Notes: generated from the sequence alone by a model not told the origin. Shown: positions 23,872-42,227, numbered from the stretch's first letter. The stretch is 64,000 nucleotides of DNA from Heterobasidion occidentale (GCA_039111635.1 JBCAQO010000007.1:2852001-2916000), one strand, 5' to 3'. Program-made: numbers and translations.

Positions 23872-25208
23872 CTAGCTAGTCATGTCACTAACGCACTCCC
23901 AGCCACCTTTCAGGTTCTCTTTCCAAAGGGTGACTTTGCCGTCGCCACAGCTGACGGCAAGGATGTTCCCCGCGAGACTCCACGAAACACGCCACACGAC
24001 ATCCGGGAATTTCCCTAGAGCAGCAGGTGGAGCTCCGGTGGGCGAAATGCTTGTTGGATCCAGTGCGGTCTTGGTCCAAGGTGAAGTAGGTGTGTCTTTA
24101 GTCCAAATCAGAACGGTTTTGTCCTATGAGTGAGTTAGTCAAAGACTGTCATAGGCACAATCAAGGCAGACGCACTTGTGAAGCCGTGGCGATATAGCTC
24201 CTCGGCAGCCCGATATTGGGTGCCCATGCAACATCACGAACCCAGTCCGTGTGGCCTTCCAGCACATCCTCCTCCGTCCAAGTCTGCGTCTCCTCGCTAT
24301 ATGCCCAAATCTTCACGAGATTGTCGCATCCGGCGCTCACAAAGCGCTTCACGGGAGCACTGGATGGCTGACCGGGGGCGGTAGACGCGGGAGCAAGCAA
24401 CGCGCCAGGGCGGGTGGCGGGGGCCCATGAAACGGCGTTGCAGCCAATTGCGTGTGCCTCGAAAACGTCCGCGCCCCACTGACCATCGTCTAAGATACTC
24501 AGGTCAGAAAATGTCTCCGAGTATCAAGTGGGAATGCAGCTACTTTTGAAAGTGAGCACAGATACCTTTCCATCAGAGGATGCACAGGCGAGCATAGCGC
24601 CGAGCTCGTGTGGGCCCATGAAACCGAGTTCACTATCCCAGCATAAGTAAAGCGAAATACATGGATGGAAAGAGCGAGCACCTGAAGCCGCATGCAATGA
24701 GTGCTCCTTGATCTTAGCCCAACCCCCTGCGTTCGACTGCTGCTCCTTCCAAATGAGCACCTTTCCATCGTACGAGCATGACGCCAGGATGTGCCCATAC
24801 TTAGGATGTGCCCATGCGACCTGCCATACTGGACCAGTATGTCTGCAACCAAAGGGCAACGCTGTGTGAGCGAAACAAAATACGACAGGGCAACAAATAG
24901 ATTCATACCCTTTGAGAGTCTGTCCAGTGCCCCGCTGCTGCTCTCCGTCCACGATGTCGAACACCTTCACTGTTCGGTCCGAGGAGCATGTTGCCAGACG
25001 CTTGCCGTAGTAGTCCAGCTGAGCATCATGCTATTCTCGGGCGAAGAGCATATATTGTCAGACTGTCAGAACCGTCGCGTTTACAGTGATTCAAGAAAGA
25101 CCTACGATCATGTCCTCATGAGCCGTTTCGATCGGTAATGGGTCTGCAGGCGACTATAGCACGTCAGGAAAGTAGCACTGTCGTATTCACGACACAATGG
25201 CGCACCAT
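23872..25208 (-). CDS. SEC13: SEC13, COPII coat and nuclear pore WD40 protein
   Basis: SEC13 is a six-bladed open beta-propeller shared by the COPII outer coat (with SEC31) and the Nup84 nuclear pore complex. WD repeats run in order: [20 protein letters not shown] with [28 protein letters not shown] with [39 protein letters not shown] with [24 protein letters not shown], and [17 protein letters not shown] ending [18 protein letters not shown]. These spacings match SEC13 closely. The frame is intact across introns. The first exon is uncertain: I place the ATG at 25206-25208, spliced after a few codons to [12 protein letters not shown]. Confidence 0.93.
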
Positions 25209-25525
25209 GGCGGATAAATTTCTGTTCGTTCTCTGCAGTGCAAGGAGCGAGATTGTAGTCTAAATCCAAACGGTGTAGACGTGTCCATCGCTACGTGACG
25301 ATGTATAGTCACATTTGTGACCAGTCGCGCTTTATCTCAACCGATGGCCACTCAGGATTACAGGGTGGCATAAGCACTACAGCGGTCTATGATTCGAAAT
25401 ACACGACGTGTCAGAGGTTACATTGTATGTTTACAAGAGCGTATTTGCGATGTTACAGGGCCGCGACTGGACTTCTGATCCGGTAAAAATCAGAAAGGGT
25501 ACGCTCAACGTTCGATGAACACTCC
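25209..25525. other. Intergenic, SEC13 upstream region
   Basis: About 320 bp lies between the SEC13 start and the HAL2 stop, both on the minus strand. It should contain the SEC13 promoter. No gene is seen. Confidence 0.5.
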
Positions 25526-26762
25526 CTACTTGGCCGCCTCTTCTTGTGCCTTTTTCACTGCCTCGATAATCTTGGAATGGATTCCTTTTCCAGTGGCCAC
25601 GACACCAAAGTTCTCTCCAAGGGTCCTGCCTTGACCGAAGTCGAGCGGCTCTCCGCGTCCATCGCTGATAACGCCGCCGGCTTCCTCAACGAGCAACGCA
25701 CCAGGAGCATGATCCTGCAGCAGAGCGTCAGAAAGTTTGTACATAATATGAATTAGAGGTTTACCCAGATTTTCTCGCGATACCCGACACCCGTAGGTAA
25801 TCTCAGGTATACACCTCCATCGCCTCGTGCGAGAGCGCCGTACTTCGCTTGTGAGTCCATCCGCGTGGGGGGACGCGTGACACCGAGGATCTTTGCAACT
25901 CGATCATTAACGCCGAGCGCTGCATGCGCTGACTCGACAGACTCGAGTAGGTTGAGCTCCGAGGGCTGGAGCCCCGGCATCTTCAGCGGGATTGGAGAGC
26001 CGCCGGCAAGTGTGAGCTGCTGCGCGCCCTGACCGCGAACGGCGACAAAGATACAACCCCGAGGACCAGAGGGATTTGATGGGTCGAGGAGAAGGTTTGG
26101 GCAGCCGATAACCCCGAGTTCTACTCGAGCGTCGACAAGGAGGGCAAGACATACGGCGTACTGCTCGCCACGAAGAAAACCTTTCGTCCCATCGATGGGG
26201 TCGAGGGTCCACATGCCTGTCAAAGAGCAGAAAAATCATGAGACTCCTCCTATATGATCGCTGTCGACAGAGCAGGCCCAATGGGAAATAAACTCACGCC
26301 CCTTCCGTCCACCTTCGTACTGTCCGCGATCAATCGCACTCAACAACTCTGCTTCTGTGCGAGTGCGTCCGAGGCCCCACTCTGCCATCTCGCCCAGGCC
26401 AAGCTCAGCTTTCAGGCAGTCGTTTGCGAGTTCGACAACGCGAGAGCGCAGTGCTTTATTGTCGTGCAGATCGGCGGCGTCTTCTTCGCCGACGATAGGA
26501 TCGGAAGGGAAAGCGTGTAAAAGAACGGTATTGATGACGGCCTGCGCAGAAAAATCCGCAACTATATACAAATGCGCAGATCGAAATTCCGTCATACACC
26601 GTTAACAATTCAATGATCAGTGCGCACCTGTCACTGGGCTCTTGTCGCCTTTGACAAGGTCTCCCCCTTGACAAGGTTATTGAACACCGCAGTGGTGAGT
26701 GTGCAAGCGCGGCGCACTGCGGCAATCGCGACTTGCTGCTCCGTTGCAAATGGGGTCGACAT
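25526..26762 (-). CDS. MET22: 3'(2'),5'-bisphosphate nucleotidase (HAL2/MET22)
   Basis: The enzyme removes the 3' phosphate from PAP and PAPS in sulfate assimilation and is the lithium/sodium-sensitive target known from yeast. Motifs of the inositol-phosphatase fold are clear: IVGEEDA (metal Glu), MWTLDPIDGTKGF (metal Asp pair), and WDHAPGALLVEEAGG (third metal Asp). The C-terminus ends KKAQEEAAK. Introns sit at SPVT/VADFSAQ, GRKGR/MWTLDP and KIW/DHAPG. The N-terminus starts MSTPFATEQQVAIAAVRRAC. Between FNNLVKGETLS and KGDKSPVT the frame changes by one at an AAA run (plus-strand TTT at 26650-26652); AAAA would restore it. Confidence 0.92.
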
Positions 26763-27070
26763 GTTGGACGAATGTATGTTGGAGATTAGATGGCACTGAC
26801 CGCCGCTTTATGCTGCATTGAAGGACGAAAAATATGTCGCGATCAAGGCGAGTATCTCACGTGGGTATTTTATCACGTCACATGCATAAACGTCAGTATG
26901 TCAGTGAAGTTCATCCTCAGATTATTTAGTCTTTTGCAAGATGATTCGACAGTCAACAAGTGCTTAGAGTAGTCAGAAGAGAGGTGTCATTAGATCTATT
27001 GAGGCATAGGAAAGTGAATACAATAAATAGCAGCAAGTATAGAATAACATCTAGAAAGGCGGGGGTGCGT
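26763..27070. other. Intergenic
   Basis: About 310 bp between the HAL2 start and the MEF1 stop. It contains the HAL2 promoter and the MEF1 3' flank, with no gene seen. Confidence 0.5.
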
Positions 27071-30266
<3,196 letters not shown>

Positions 30267-30542
30267 GAAACAGCTTACAACCAGTTTTCAGAACAAATTG
30301 GGCAAATTCATATTACGTAATATTATATGTTTCGGCCCCTCTAGACTTGGCCCGCTTGCTCGAGACTCAATGCTACTTGATAAGTCATTCATGTTACATG
30401 CCAAAAGTCATACGAAAAGACAAAAACATCGTCTCTTATTTGATAAGAGTTACATGAAGCTCATACAAACAAAGGTATTCCGTCACAACAAAAGTATAGA
30501 TGAATTTTGCGTTCGACCCGACGACGACCATGAGCCATTCAC

Positions 30543-33581
<3,039 letters not shown>

Positions 33582-34782
33582 GCCGCGAAAGTGTAAGCGA
33601 GGGGTCGCACTTCTCAATGAAAAGACGATGGATGCTCACCTCTCTCCACCTTCATATTTATGCTCTCGCGGATGTCACAGGACGAACTATGAGCAATTGA
33701 GCAACCTCGGAATGGCAGTGATTGCAAACAATGCAAAAAACGACCATCATGGAAGGCGCTGGTTGACACGTGTTTATGATGCATCCTGGTGGGAGGTCAA
33801 GCAAATCCCAAACTAGGCCGACGATGAGAAAATACCTTGGTTCAGTTCGAAACGAGATAGATCGCAGGTCAGGAGGGCAACATTTCGGCGCTTCTAAACA
33901 GAGATCTGACTGAGAAAATCTTGTCGTCTAGGTATTTTGGCCCGGTGTTCACAGGTTTTTAAGTCCTTACATCCGGATAAGGTTCGGTACCGATGTCGGG
34001 GACCGTCGAGGTTGCCTGATCAGAATCATCGGTATTCGGATCCACATGGTACACTCCGCACGAGGATGAGCACCCGTTGCGCAGCGCATGAACCTATAAG
34101 CACGACTTAAACGGAGTGGCATAATGCAGATCAAACTCGGAGAGCGGACAGGTTGGGAGTTGAAACGTGCGCCGTGACGCGTGCGCTCCGGTGCGAAAAA
34201 TCGACAGACATCGATGCATCATGCGCCGAACTAATCTGAGCGCTAGGGATTGAAGGGGAACAGAGTAGATATAGACGATGTGAGAGGTTCCAATTCTTTA
34301 CTCAGTCATAACTCTTCACATGGCTTCCTGGAACAGCCTGGAGAAGCTTAGAGCCTGAGTTCAATTCAGGACCAGATGCATATACCGATGATCGAGCTTG
34401 GCAAGCGCCTGCACGTCCTGCAAGAGCCTGAGATGTCCGGTGACGGTTCGCTGACCCCTGGCGCCGAATGAGCGAGGACAGGTGTTTCGTCGCGATGAGT
34501 AACCATTTTCAAAATGTTTCTGCTTCTAGAGTATGGATTGGAGCGGATTCGAGATTCCTGAAGTTCCATTCTCTTGAAGACAGGCCCCGTCGTGAACGCC
34601 GGAGAGGTGCTGCAGAGGTTCTATCAATGGTTTGGTGTCCATTTGCGTGAACTACGGTCCACTCGTCATCGAGTTCTTGAGAGATTCAGTCAGTTCGCGA
34701 GGGTTGTTGAGGCCAGTCTCTGACAAATAGGAATCCTCACGTATAAACTCGAAGCAGTGATTAAAATCTCCTGTCCCCCTCG
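33582..34782. other. Intergenic, amylase promoter side
   Basis: A TATA-like CATAAATA (minus strand, about 33655-33662) lies about 75 nt above the amylase start. The remaining kilobase has no recognisable gene. A T-arm-like GCCTGAGTTCAATTCAGG near 34347 lacks the rest of a tRNA. Confidence 0.45.
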
Positions 34783-35488
34783 CTATCCTCGCTTTACACC
34801 AAACCGTTGTTTGGCGGCATATTGTCTCCATCTCTGAAGGTCGTCCCGCTCAAGTAATAGCTGAATTGTATAGAATTTGCGAGCTAGCTCTTCGTTGGTT
34901 GCGACGTGATGCACTGCATTGTGGCAGGACCTACATTGGAAGAACTTTGAGCTCTCAAGAACAAGCTTACTCGAGGCAATGCACTCACCGACAAAGCCAT
35001 GCGACGGCATTCAGCATCGACTCTGGGTGCCATCTTTTCTTAAGCACCTTGGTATGAGTCGAGCGAGGTATGAGGTGGTGATAGGTCAAGGGAATCTCGC
35101 GCTCGCACATCTCGCATTCTATCGTCCTCGTAGCGGACCACACAGGTGGAGGCGCACATGCCTCTTTCACGTAGTCTAGTAAGACCTTTCGCAGAAACTC
35201 CCTGGCCGCATCCCAGTCATCGCACAGTCCGTACAGGATGAGGCTGTCAGAGAAGGGCACAGGAATGTTGTCTAGTGTAATCACGTCAAGATCAGGAAGC
35301 TTTTCCCGAGTCTCATATGAGACTTCGCAGATGCTGGATGGAAGACATGGCCAGACCTCGAGAGAAAGGAAGGATGAGAATTCATTTAATTGATATGCGT
35401 CCTCATTCGAGTCTGTGGGGATAGACTGGGAAATAATTCGACGAGCGAGACAATCCTTGAAGAATTGATATTGAGTGCTTGACGCCAT
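34783..35488 (-). CDS. HNH-type zinc protein (fungal)
   Basis: Two exons splice at CGG codon WLCR/SCHNAV (donor at about 34988). The N-terminal 100 residues have no recognised domain. From about residue 115 the protein has CEMCEREIPLTYHHLIPRST, a CxxC followed by a His-His-Leu-Ile-Pro-Arg stretch, then WLCRSCHNAVHHVATNEELA, a second CxxC with H. This is the layout of an HNH endonuclease finger: two zinc knuckles around a catalytic His. It ends QYAAKQRFGVKRG. The family is widespread in fungi but uncharacterised; nuclease activity is inference from the fold. No partner gene is adjacent. Confidence 0.75.
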
Positions 35489-35820
35489 GAACGGTAATTG
35501 ATGAAATCGTCATGAATGAGGACCGGTGTTAGCCTGTGATCATCGGGGACCTAAGCCTCTCTGAGGCATCAGAATTCCAGAAAATATTGAAAAATGGTTA
35601 CGACTCACCGGCACGAGCCTGTTCCCCCTACCAGATTGCTTGCCTGAGGTTGTCTGAGTCAACGTTGAGATCTTCAAAGTCAAGGTGTGCCTGGCCTGAG
35701 GCATGCATACGTCATTGAACATGGGTGACAGATAATGTCACGAAATGTCACGAATCTCGTGTTGAACTCGACTGTCGTCGTCGCAGAGGTGGAAGCGAAC
35801 TGAAACTTTCATATAGACAG
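35489..35820. other. Divergent intergenic region
   Basis: About 330 bp between the start codons of the HNH protein (minus) and OMA1 (plus). It should hold both promoters. No gene seen. Confidence 0.5.
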
Positions 35821-37455
35821 ATGTTCTCCCTCTTCTCGCAAAGAACAGCTCGTACTGCCTATCTGAGTACCTCACGATCTACATCTGCTAAGGGCGCATC
35901 ACGACTACAAACGCGAGAACAACTTCCTCGATGTCCCATACGTCTTACGAGCCATCAGTTCTCCTCTTCATCGCCGCAACATGCACGCTACAGTCGATTC
36001 TCTAGCAGCTCGGATGACCAAAAATCTTGGGGTGTTTCTTTAGAAACTCGCGTCGCAGCGGTCGGTGCAGGCTGTGCCGCCCTGTATATTGTCTTTCAGT
36101 ACGCCCCGAAATGTCTGGCAATCTAATGGTCCTTCTCACAATCTGCGTATCATCTCTCAGTCTGGAACGCGTCCCAGAGACAGGGAGATTGCGATTTATG
36201 TCCGTCAGCCCTGAATCTGAAAAAAAAGTGCAGCCACAGATACTCTTCCCATGTTACCCTCCGAACTCACGCATATACTTTGTCGTAGCTCGGAGAAAAG
36301 ACCTACCAACAAGTCCTTGCTTCATACGAAGGGCGCATCCTCCCCTCAAACCATCCCGTCACCCAAGAGATTCATGAGATTACCACGCGGATCCTAGATG
36401 CGAACAACCTTGGTTATGTGCGGTCCACTGGGCAAGAATCTCCACAGTACCCGAAATCAGCACCCGTCGAGATTTTCAGTCAGATGGAAGACCTGTGGGA
36501 TCCTGATACAGAAAGAGAGAAAGGCTCAAGCTCTCAAGCATTGACACAGAGGGAATGGAATTTAATCGTTGTAGGCGACAACAAGATTACCAACGCGATG
36601 GCATTTCCAGGCCAGTCCACTGTTTTCTCTCTCAGTGCTGAGAATAACGGCAGTCTATTCATAAGGAACGATTGTTGTGTTCACTGGGATTCTTCCAGTT
36701 TGTGGCACCAAGGATGGACTCGCTGCTGTGCTTGGCCACGGTAGGCATTGTGCCTGATACGTGATACTAAGCGTGTGCCACGATCTGACTGTCTTTCCCA
36801 TAGAAATTGGTCACGTAGGCAAGTAATAATAGCGACTCTATTGATCGTATCCTGATCTTGCACTATCCTCGCAGTTGCTCGCCATGTGGCCGAGAAATAC
36901 TCGTACGGACAGATCCTTTTCGCCGCAGCCATGCTTCTCGATTTCTTGCAGATCCCGCTCTCGTCAATGCTCGTCACACTCCTCATAGAACTACCACATT
37001 CTCGAAAGCAGGAACACGAAGGTACGTAGGCGCATATTACTCCAGGATGTTCAATTCAGAACGCAGGCGGTATCTAGCGGACGCCATTGGACTGAGATTA
37101 AGCTCAAAAGCATGCTTCGACCCTCGCGCAGCCCCAGAGTGAGCTTCTCCACTGTTCGTATTCGCCTCCACGTCTCGAATTCGTCTTGTTCTCTAGGTTT
37201 TTTGTTCGCATTGATCGATTAGAGAAGAGCAGCAAAAACTTTTCTACAGAGTTTTTGTCCACACACCCGATGTCACGAACACGAGTTCGAGTGCGTTTCC
37301 TTCTTGTACTAATTGTTTTTCTAAAACTTACACTACTGTTTCAGTCACTCGTAGAGCAACTCCCAAATGCCTATGCACTGCAAGCAGCAAGTTCAGCATG
37401 CGGCGATCTTCAGGATCATATACCCAACTTCAAATCTGTGTCTTCGAAATATTAG
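35821..37455 (+). CDS. OMA1: Mitochondrial metallopeptidase OMA1
   Basis: OMA1 is an inner-membrane M48 peptidase that cleaves quality-control substrates on stress. The N-terminus is Ser/Arg-rich (FSLFSQRTARTAYLSTSRST), as in a presequence. A hydrophobic segment follows (VAAVGAGCAALYIVF), then HLERVPETGRLRFMSVSPES. The catalytic zinc motif is HEIGH in GLAAVLGHEIGHVVARHVAE. The third ligand Glu is in QEHEADAIGLRL. The tail contains LSTHPMSRTRVRSLVEQLPNA. Two of the introns (36611-36665 and 36819-36874) keep the frame only with GC donors, TAG|GCAAGT in the second. The ORF ends at TAG 37453-37455. Confidence 0.92.
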
Positions 37456-37545
37456 ACGGGCTGTGGATTCTCATCTACCTTTCGGTGACATATATATAAT
37501 ACCCCACCACTCAGCAATCTACAGCAATCTACTTGATATTGGATC

Positions 37546-39060
37546 TCATATTTCTCGATGCAATGGCGATGTGGTGCTGATGACCTCTCCAACATCTTCC
37601 CACTCCATTCGCTCCCTTTCTTTTCCCTTGAGCTGACCTATTCTCACTTCTTCTGCATCCACGATCTTCCATTCGTTGTACTCCATCACCTTCTTCTCCT
37701 TGATACCGTCTTCGACCTCCCGCGGCAAGCTCTCAATATCAACGTCCTTGGCCATTAAATTATGACCATACTCCAGGCTTTCCGATTGTATTGGCATTGA
37801 TGACATCGTCTGGGTGGTACCGGAAAATGATCCGATAAGATGGTGTCTGCGACTGCATATGCATCCATCATCGTGGAAGCAAGCACTCCATGTGCCCCCA
37901 TAGCGGCCCATCCAGAGGCGTAGATATTTCGTCGTGCATGTCCAGCTTCGTCAATCACCCGTCCTGACGCTGTACGAATGTGGCCTAGTGCTGGATCGTA
38001 GAAGGTCTGAGATGGATCTGCATGGTGTCCTAATGCAGTAATGACAAGGTCAGTGTTGAGTGTTGAGATGGCACCTGTCGGTGCCGCGCGTCCAGAACTG
38101 TCAAGGACGGTGTGTGCCATCGTCAAACGTGATGAGGTTGAGCCGGTGGATGGAGTGATGCCAGTGGGCGAACGGAAAAAATCCAGTGACCATGTCTTCG
38201 GCGCCGTTCCATAAGGAAGGGCTGAACCCTTTCCAAGCAGTTGGAGCGTGCGAGATTGTTGTCGTGTGGGTTTCACATTCTCTGGAGGAACAAGCAGAGA
38301 CGAATCCAGAGGGACCATAGAAGCTTCGGTGAGATTCATCATTTCTCGAAGCTCTTTCGTCGTGAAGGCCGCCTGAAGGGGCCCGCGCCGACCAATGATG
38401 GACACATGCTTGACTGTAGATCGTCGAAGAACATCAAGGACTGATTCAGGAACGTCATACTTTTCAAGGATAGAGGGTGACGTGAGTAACATCCTTGCGA
38501 CGTCCAAAGAGACGTTGCCTTGACCGATGAGTGAAACATGTGAAACTTGGTCTAGTGCTGGTACTGATGGACGAGAGGGATGTTGAGTATACCAATGAAC
38601 GACGGATAACGCTGGGATGACATGACTAGATGGTGGGAGGGCGGGATGGAGCGTCGGCACAGTGCAGCCGGTCGCAAACAGTAAGTGAGTGTAGTGTGAC
38701 AACAAGGATGATAGAGGGATGTGAAGCGCGTGCGGAATCGACGGTGGGGGAGAGGCGCCGATGTTGACGTTTCCGAAGAATCGTAATCGAGGGTCTGCGG
38801 CAGCTTGGTCAAATTTATGGGTGCAGTTCTTTCTATCAATTCAGTGAGCGGATCGCCGTGTTGATTCCGCATCGACATACCTTGACTTCTGGATGATCTG
38901 GTGCGACACCGTAACGTACTAGTCCGTGCGGCGCCCATAAACGGTCGTACAGGTGGATCTTTAACTGTGAAGATCCATGGGGAAAGAGAGACAATAGGCG
39001 CGATGCAACATAAAATGAGGACGGGCCAGCACCTATGATAGCAAGCTTCAAAGGGGTCAT
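37546..39060 (-). CDS. ARH1: Adrenodoxin/ferredoxin reductase (mitochondrial)
   Basis: This FAD enzyme passes electrons from NADPH to mitochondrial ferredoxin for iron-sulfur cluster and heme A synthesis. The FAD site is LAIIGAGPSSFYVASRLL, then HGLVRYGVAPDHPEVK. FATGCTVPTLHPALP and the NADPH-binding GQGNVSLDVARMLL follow, then IIGRRGPLQAAFTTKELREM. Near the end NIYASGWAAMGAHGVLASTM matches the family. I join four exons in frame. The last exon adds a long charged tail (EDGIKEKKVMEYNEWKIVD). The ATG at 39058-39060 starts directly at the FAD fold. An acceptor-like site just upstream suggests a 5' exon coding the mitochondrial presequence, which I could not define. Confidence 0.92.
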
Positions 39061-40110
39061 GTTAAATGTTCGGCCCGGCTTTGGCAAGTTGTGAAGCCTG
39101 CAATAATAGATCAGTATATCGGAATAAGTGTTCAATTCACGTCGCGTGTACGGCTGAGTGCGAGTATTTGATTGTCCGTCGATTCTGAATTTATATGAGC
39201 TTGTAAATATCTATCTAATAGTAAACACAGACCTATATCAGCCGCGTCTGAACACTGCTTGAACCCATCGACAGTTATGCTGAGATCTGACTCGAATGGA
39301 TTGATCCAAGGCTTGACCGAATATGAGTCCTGTCAATGAAGCTTATTTGTCTTTGTTGATTGCTGTTGGATGTAATTTCGGCTCTCCCTCTTTTTGAAGT
39401 CTTCACAGCACCGTCCTGGCCCATAATGCATTATGTCGTTGAGCTGCCCTTTTCACATTGTATCGACGGCATTCATCAACATATGACCATGCGAAGGACC
39501 ACAGGCTGAGGCAAGGTTCATACCGACGTGTGCAGTGACTCGACCCAGTGAAGTAGGAAACCTCGGATCTAGTCTCCTGTTTCGTGCTGCATCATGCTGC
39601 GCATGCATATGATCTATGAATAGGATGGGAGGGAAGGAAACGGGGCCCAGTGGTGTGCACTACCGGTGCAGGCGAACTCGGGCTGCTCAGCAGTGCACAG
39701 ATGAACCCTCGACGTCAACCAGCACATGGTCCCCCATCTGAATCAAGGATCCTGGCTGATAGCATCATCGGAAGCCCTATGTGGACGTCGTCCGGTGAGT
39801 ATATCGCCGGATCGCATGCCATTGTATCCGAGGAGACATTCACCATAACGAGGGGCTTCAATCTATGTTTCGTGCTCTACTTGTGAATTTCTGAATTTTT
39901 TTTTGACCAGTGTGCGTAAAGGACTCAGATGAGCTTCCAAACTCGACACCGAAGTGTGGGTGGACGATGAAGAGACGATCAATGCACAACTACATACAGC
40001 GTGTTACTTGCTAACCGCCCAAGACTTCGCACACTGACACCATATCACTTGATCACTGTTTCAAGGCCATCTGATGCTCCCCGACACGACGGGATGAATG
40101 TCCGTCATTC
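39061..40110. other. Intergenic, possible unrecognised 5' exons
   Basis: This lies upstream of ARH1 (minus) and of the membrane protein (plus). It may contain the missing first exon of either. The frame with RTIKYSHSAVHATLHNLPK upstream of ARH1 (about 39090-39175) would suit a presequence, but no ATG is in frame. A small open frame at 39650-39886 is unsupported. Confidence 0.4.
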
Positions 40111-42227
40111 ATGATTCTGCACAGCATCAAGTCTCTCGAAGAAACGTATATGAAGGGGTCAGGTTCGCTACCTCCGATCCGTGGATGCGGGCTTCTTCCG
40201 CGCGTTCTGCCACCATACAGTATGCGTATTAACACTACTGTTTATGATAGGAGCCCACTGCTGACTTACACACCTCATGGGGCGTGGTTTGAATCTCCAG
40301 ACTTCGCATCATCGGTATGTCTGATGATTACTGATAACTTTCTTAAAGCATCTGATCTTGGATTCAGAGCTATCACTTTACCGATAGTGACAGTGCCAGC
40401 GTCTCCTTCCAGTGGTCCGGAACTGCTATATGGTATGCTCACCATTAGATTTTGAAACGACTAGTACTTAAATAAACTTTAGGCTTTATGGAAACTTCAG
40501 CTCTGGCTCTGGCGCGTATGGTGCAGTGGACGATAGCGCTACAAACTTCACATCCCGGGATCTATTCGCACGCGAGACGCCCATGCTATTGTATAGCGCA
40601 ACCAATTTATCTCAGACCAGCTCGCACACTATGCGCCTATTCAATCTAGCAAACGCCAACACTCTCAAGTTCACACATGTTCGTCATCCTTATTTTTGAC
40701 GATTTATCGTATGCACTAACGACTATATGTGGTCCCTGTCCAGCTGGTGTTCGAGACTGAAATTACAAGTGACGGAGACAGCGTCGATGTCGAGCAGTCA
40801 TACAATGGAAGCTCGTCATTCTCGTACCTTCCGAATCAACAGGCAGCGCATCAGATTTCGGACAGGTAGGTTCATTTCTAACGCGTTTGACGAGCGTTCG
40901 GGTTGTCTCATGTTCGATTGGCGATGATATCAGTCCAGGCTCCGAAGACATCCCAACACTTTGTTTTAATTTCACAGTCAGTTTCAGCCTCTTTCCCTTT
41001 CTTCAATACCAACATCCTGATGTGGAAGTAGGGTACTGTTATATGTGGTTGAATATACGTGCAAGCAATATGCTGATCGGCGGCATTCTACTCAAGGATT
41101 GGCCATCGCACTTTATGGCATACCTTCCGTTTACCCATCCTCCTTTGCTATTGTCCTTGACGATACCGCGACCCAGCGTTTTACCTCAAACAGTCTTATA
41201 TCAACCCTGGACGTAGACAACACAAGTGATATTCGGTACAGCAGACGGACGCTCGAGATCAAGTCTCGTCCAACAATAGCTCTCAGTTGATCTATTTTGC
41301 ATCGAACCTTTCTAAAGGCCCACATCAGCTTCTCATCTTCGACTATGGCAATGGAACGAACACGAACGCAAGCGCATCAGGCCTTTCATCGATTCGTATA
41401 GATCACGCCGAAGTATATTCAGCATTGACAGGTCAATACCTCTCTTCGTTCAGTGTGATTATGCACTGACGTGTGCCGCGGATGGTTAGTACGAGTGGTG
41501 CGCAGAGTGCAGATGGACAACCTTCGAAATCCAGGTAGCTATTCTTGAAACTACTTTTACGTGGCGAGGAGTTTGAACGGTTCACTTTCACAAATTCAGC
41601 AGGTCCAGAGCTATGCTCGTAGCACCTCCCGTTTCCGTTGGTCTTATTCTTCTCTTCCTTATCATCTGCCTTTGGCGAGTGCGCGCAAGAGGACGGCGGC
41701 GAACCCATGGGCTGAGAGCGCGTCCATTCACACTTCAATCACCTCTTCAGCTTTCGTCAAATCGAGTCGACGTCCATCGAGGCCTCGAGCATGATAGGGG
41801 TGAGAACTCTGACACCCCAAGTTCTAGACACTCGCCCGACTTGATGACAACCCAAAAACACTTCCAAGAGATCAGCGGGGGTAGATCCGGCGCAGTCATG
41901 CGCGTTCCGTCTTCCGAAAATATCTCAAACCACCCCTCCCGTCACGATGGTTCTTCCGATGCCGACCCTCTTCCGGAATACTTCCCTTCCCCCACTCACG
42001 CTACCGCCTCATCGCCGACACGCACCATGTTCTATACCCACACTCTTGATCAGCCTCATCCTTTGCCCTTCCCGCCGGTCCATGCTGTACTGCCCTCGAT
42101 TCCAGAAGGAGCGCACCTGGAACAGGAGTCACCACAGCATATAGTTCCTGTGCAAGCGGCGCCACGAAGTCTGTGGGACGCTGTACCGCCTCCGTATCAA
42201 GCCCGCATGGTGTTCCTATCGCTTTGA
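40111..42227 (+). CDS. Single-pass membrane protein with beta-sandwich-type ectodomain and PY motif
   Basis: Basidiomycete genomes hold many such proteins. The ectodomain looks like two beta-sandwich repeats. The first has YHFTDSDSASVSFQWSGTAI and WLYGNFSSGSGAYGAVDD. The second has GLAIALYGIPSVYPSSFAIV and QLIYFASNLSKGPHQLL. One transmembrane helix follows (VAPPVSVGLILLFLIICLW) with an RVRARGRRR stop-transfer. The cytosolic tail is Ser/Pro-rich and carries LPEYF and a C-terminal VPPPYQ, a PPxY site for WW-domain or Nedd4-type ligases. No signal peptide is visible, so the 5' end is uncertain (ATG at 40111 or 40222). The frame breaks by one base near 41231-41236 (SDIR to VQQTDARDQVSS). Ligand unknown. 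Confidence 0.65.

Noticed and set aside
34340..34375. T-arm-like GCCTGAGTTCAATTCAGG
   Set aside because: No acceptor, D-arm or anticodon stem can be folded around it.
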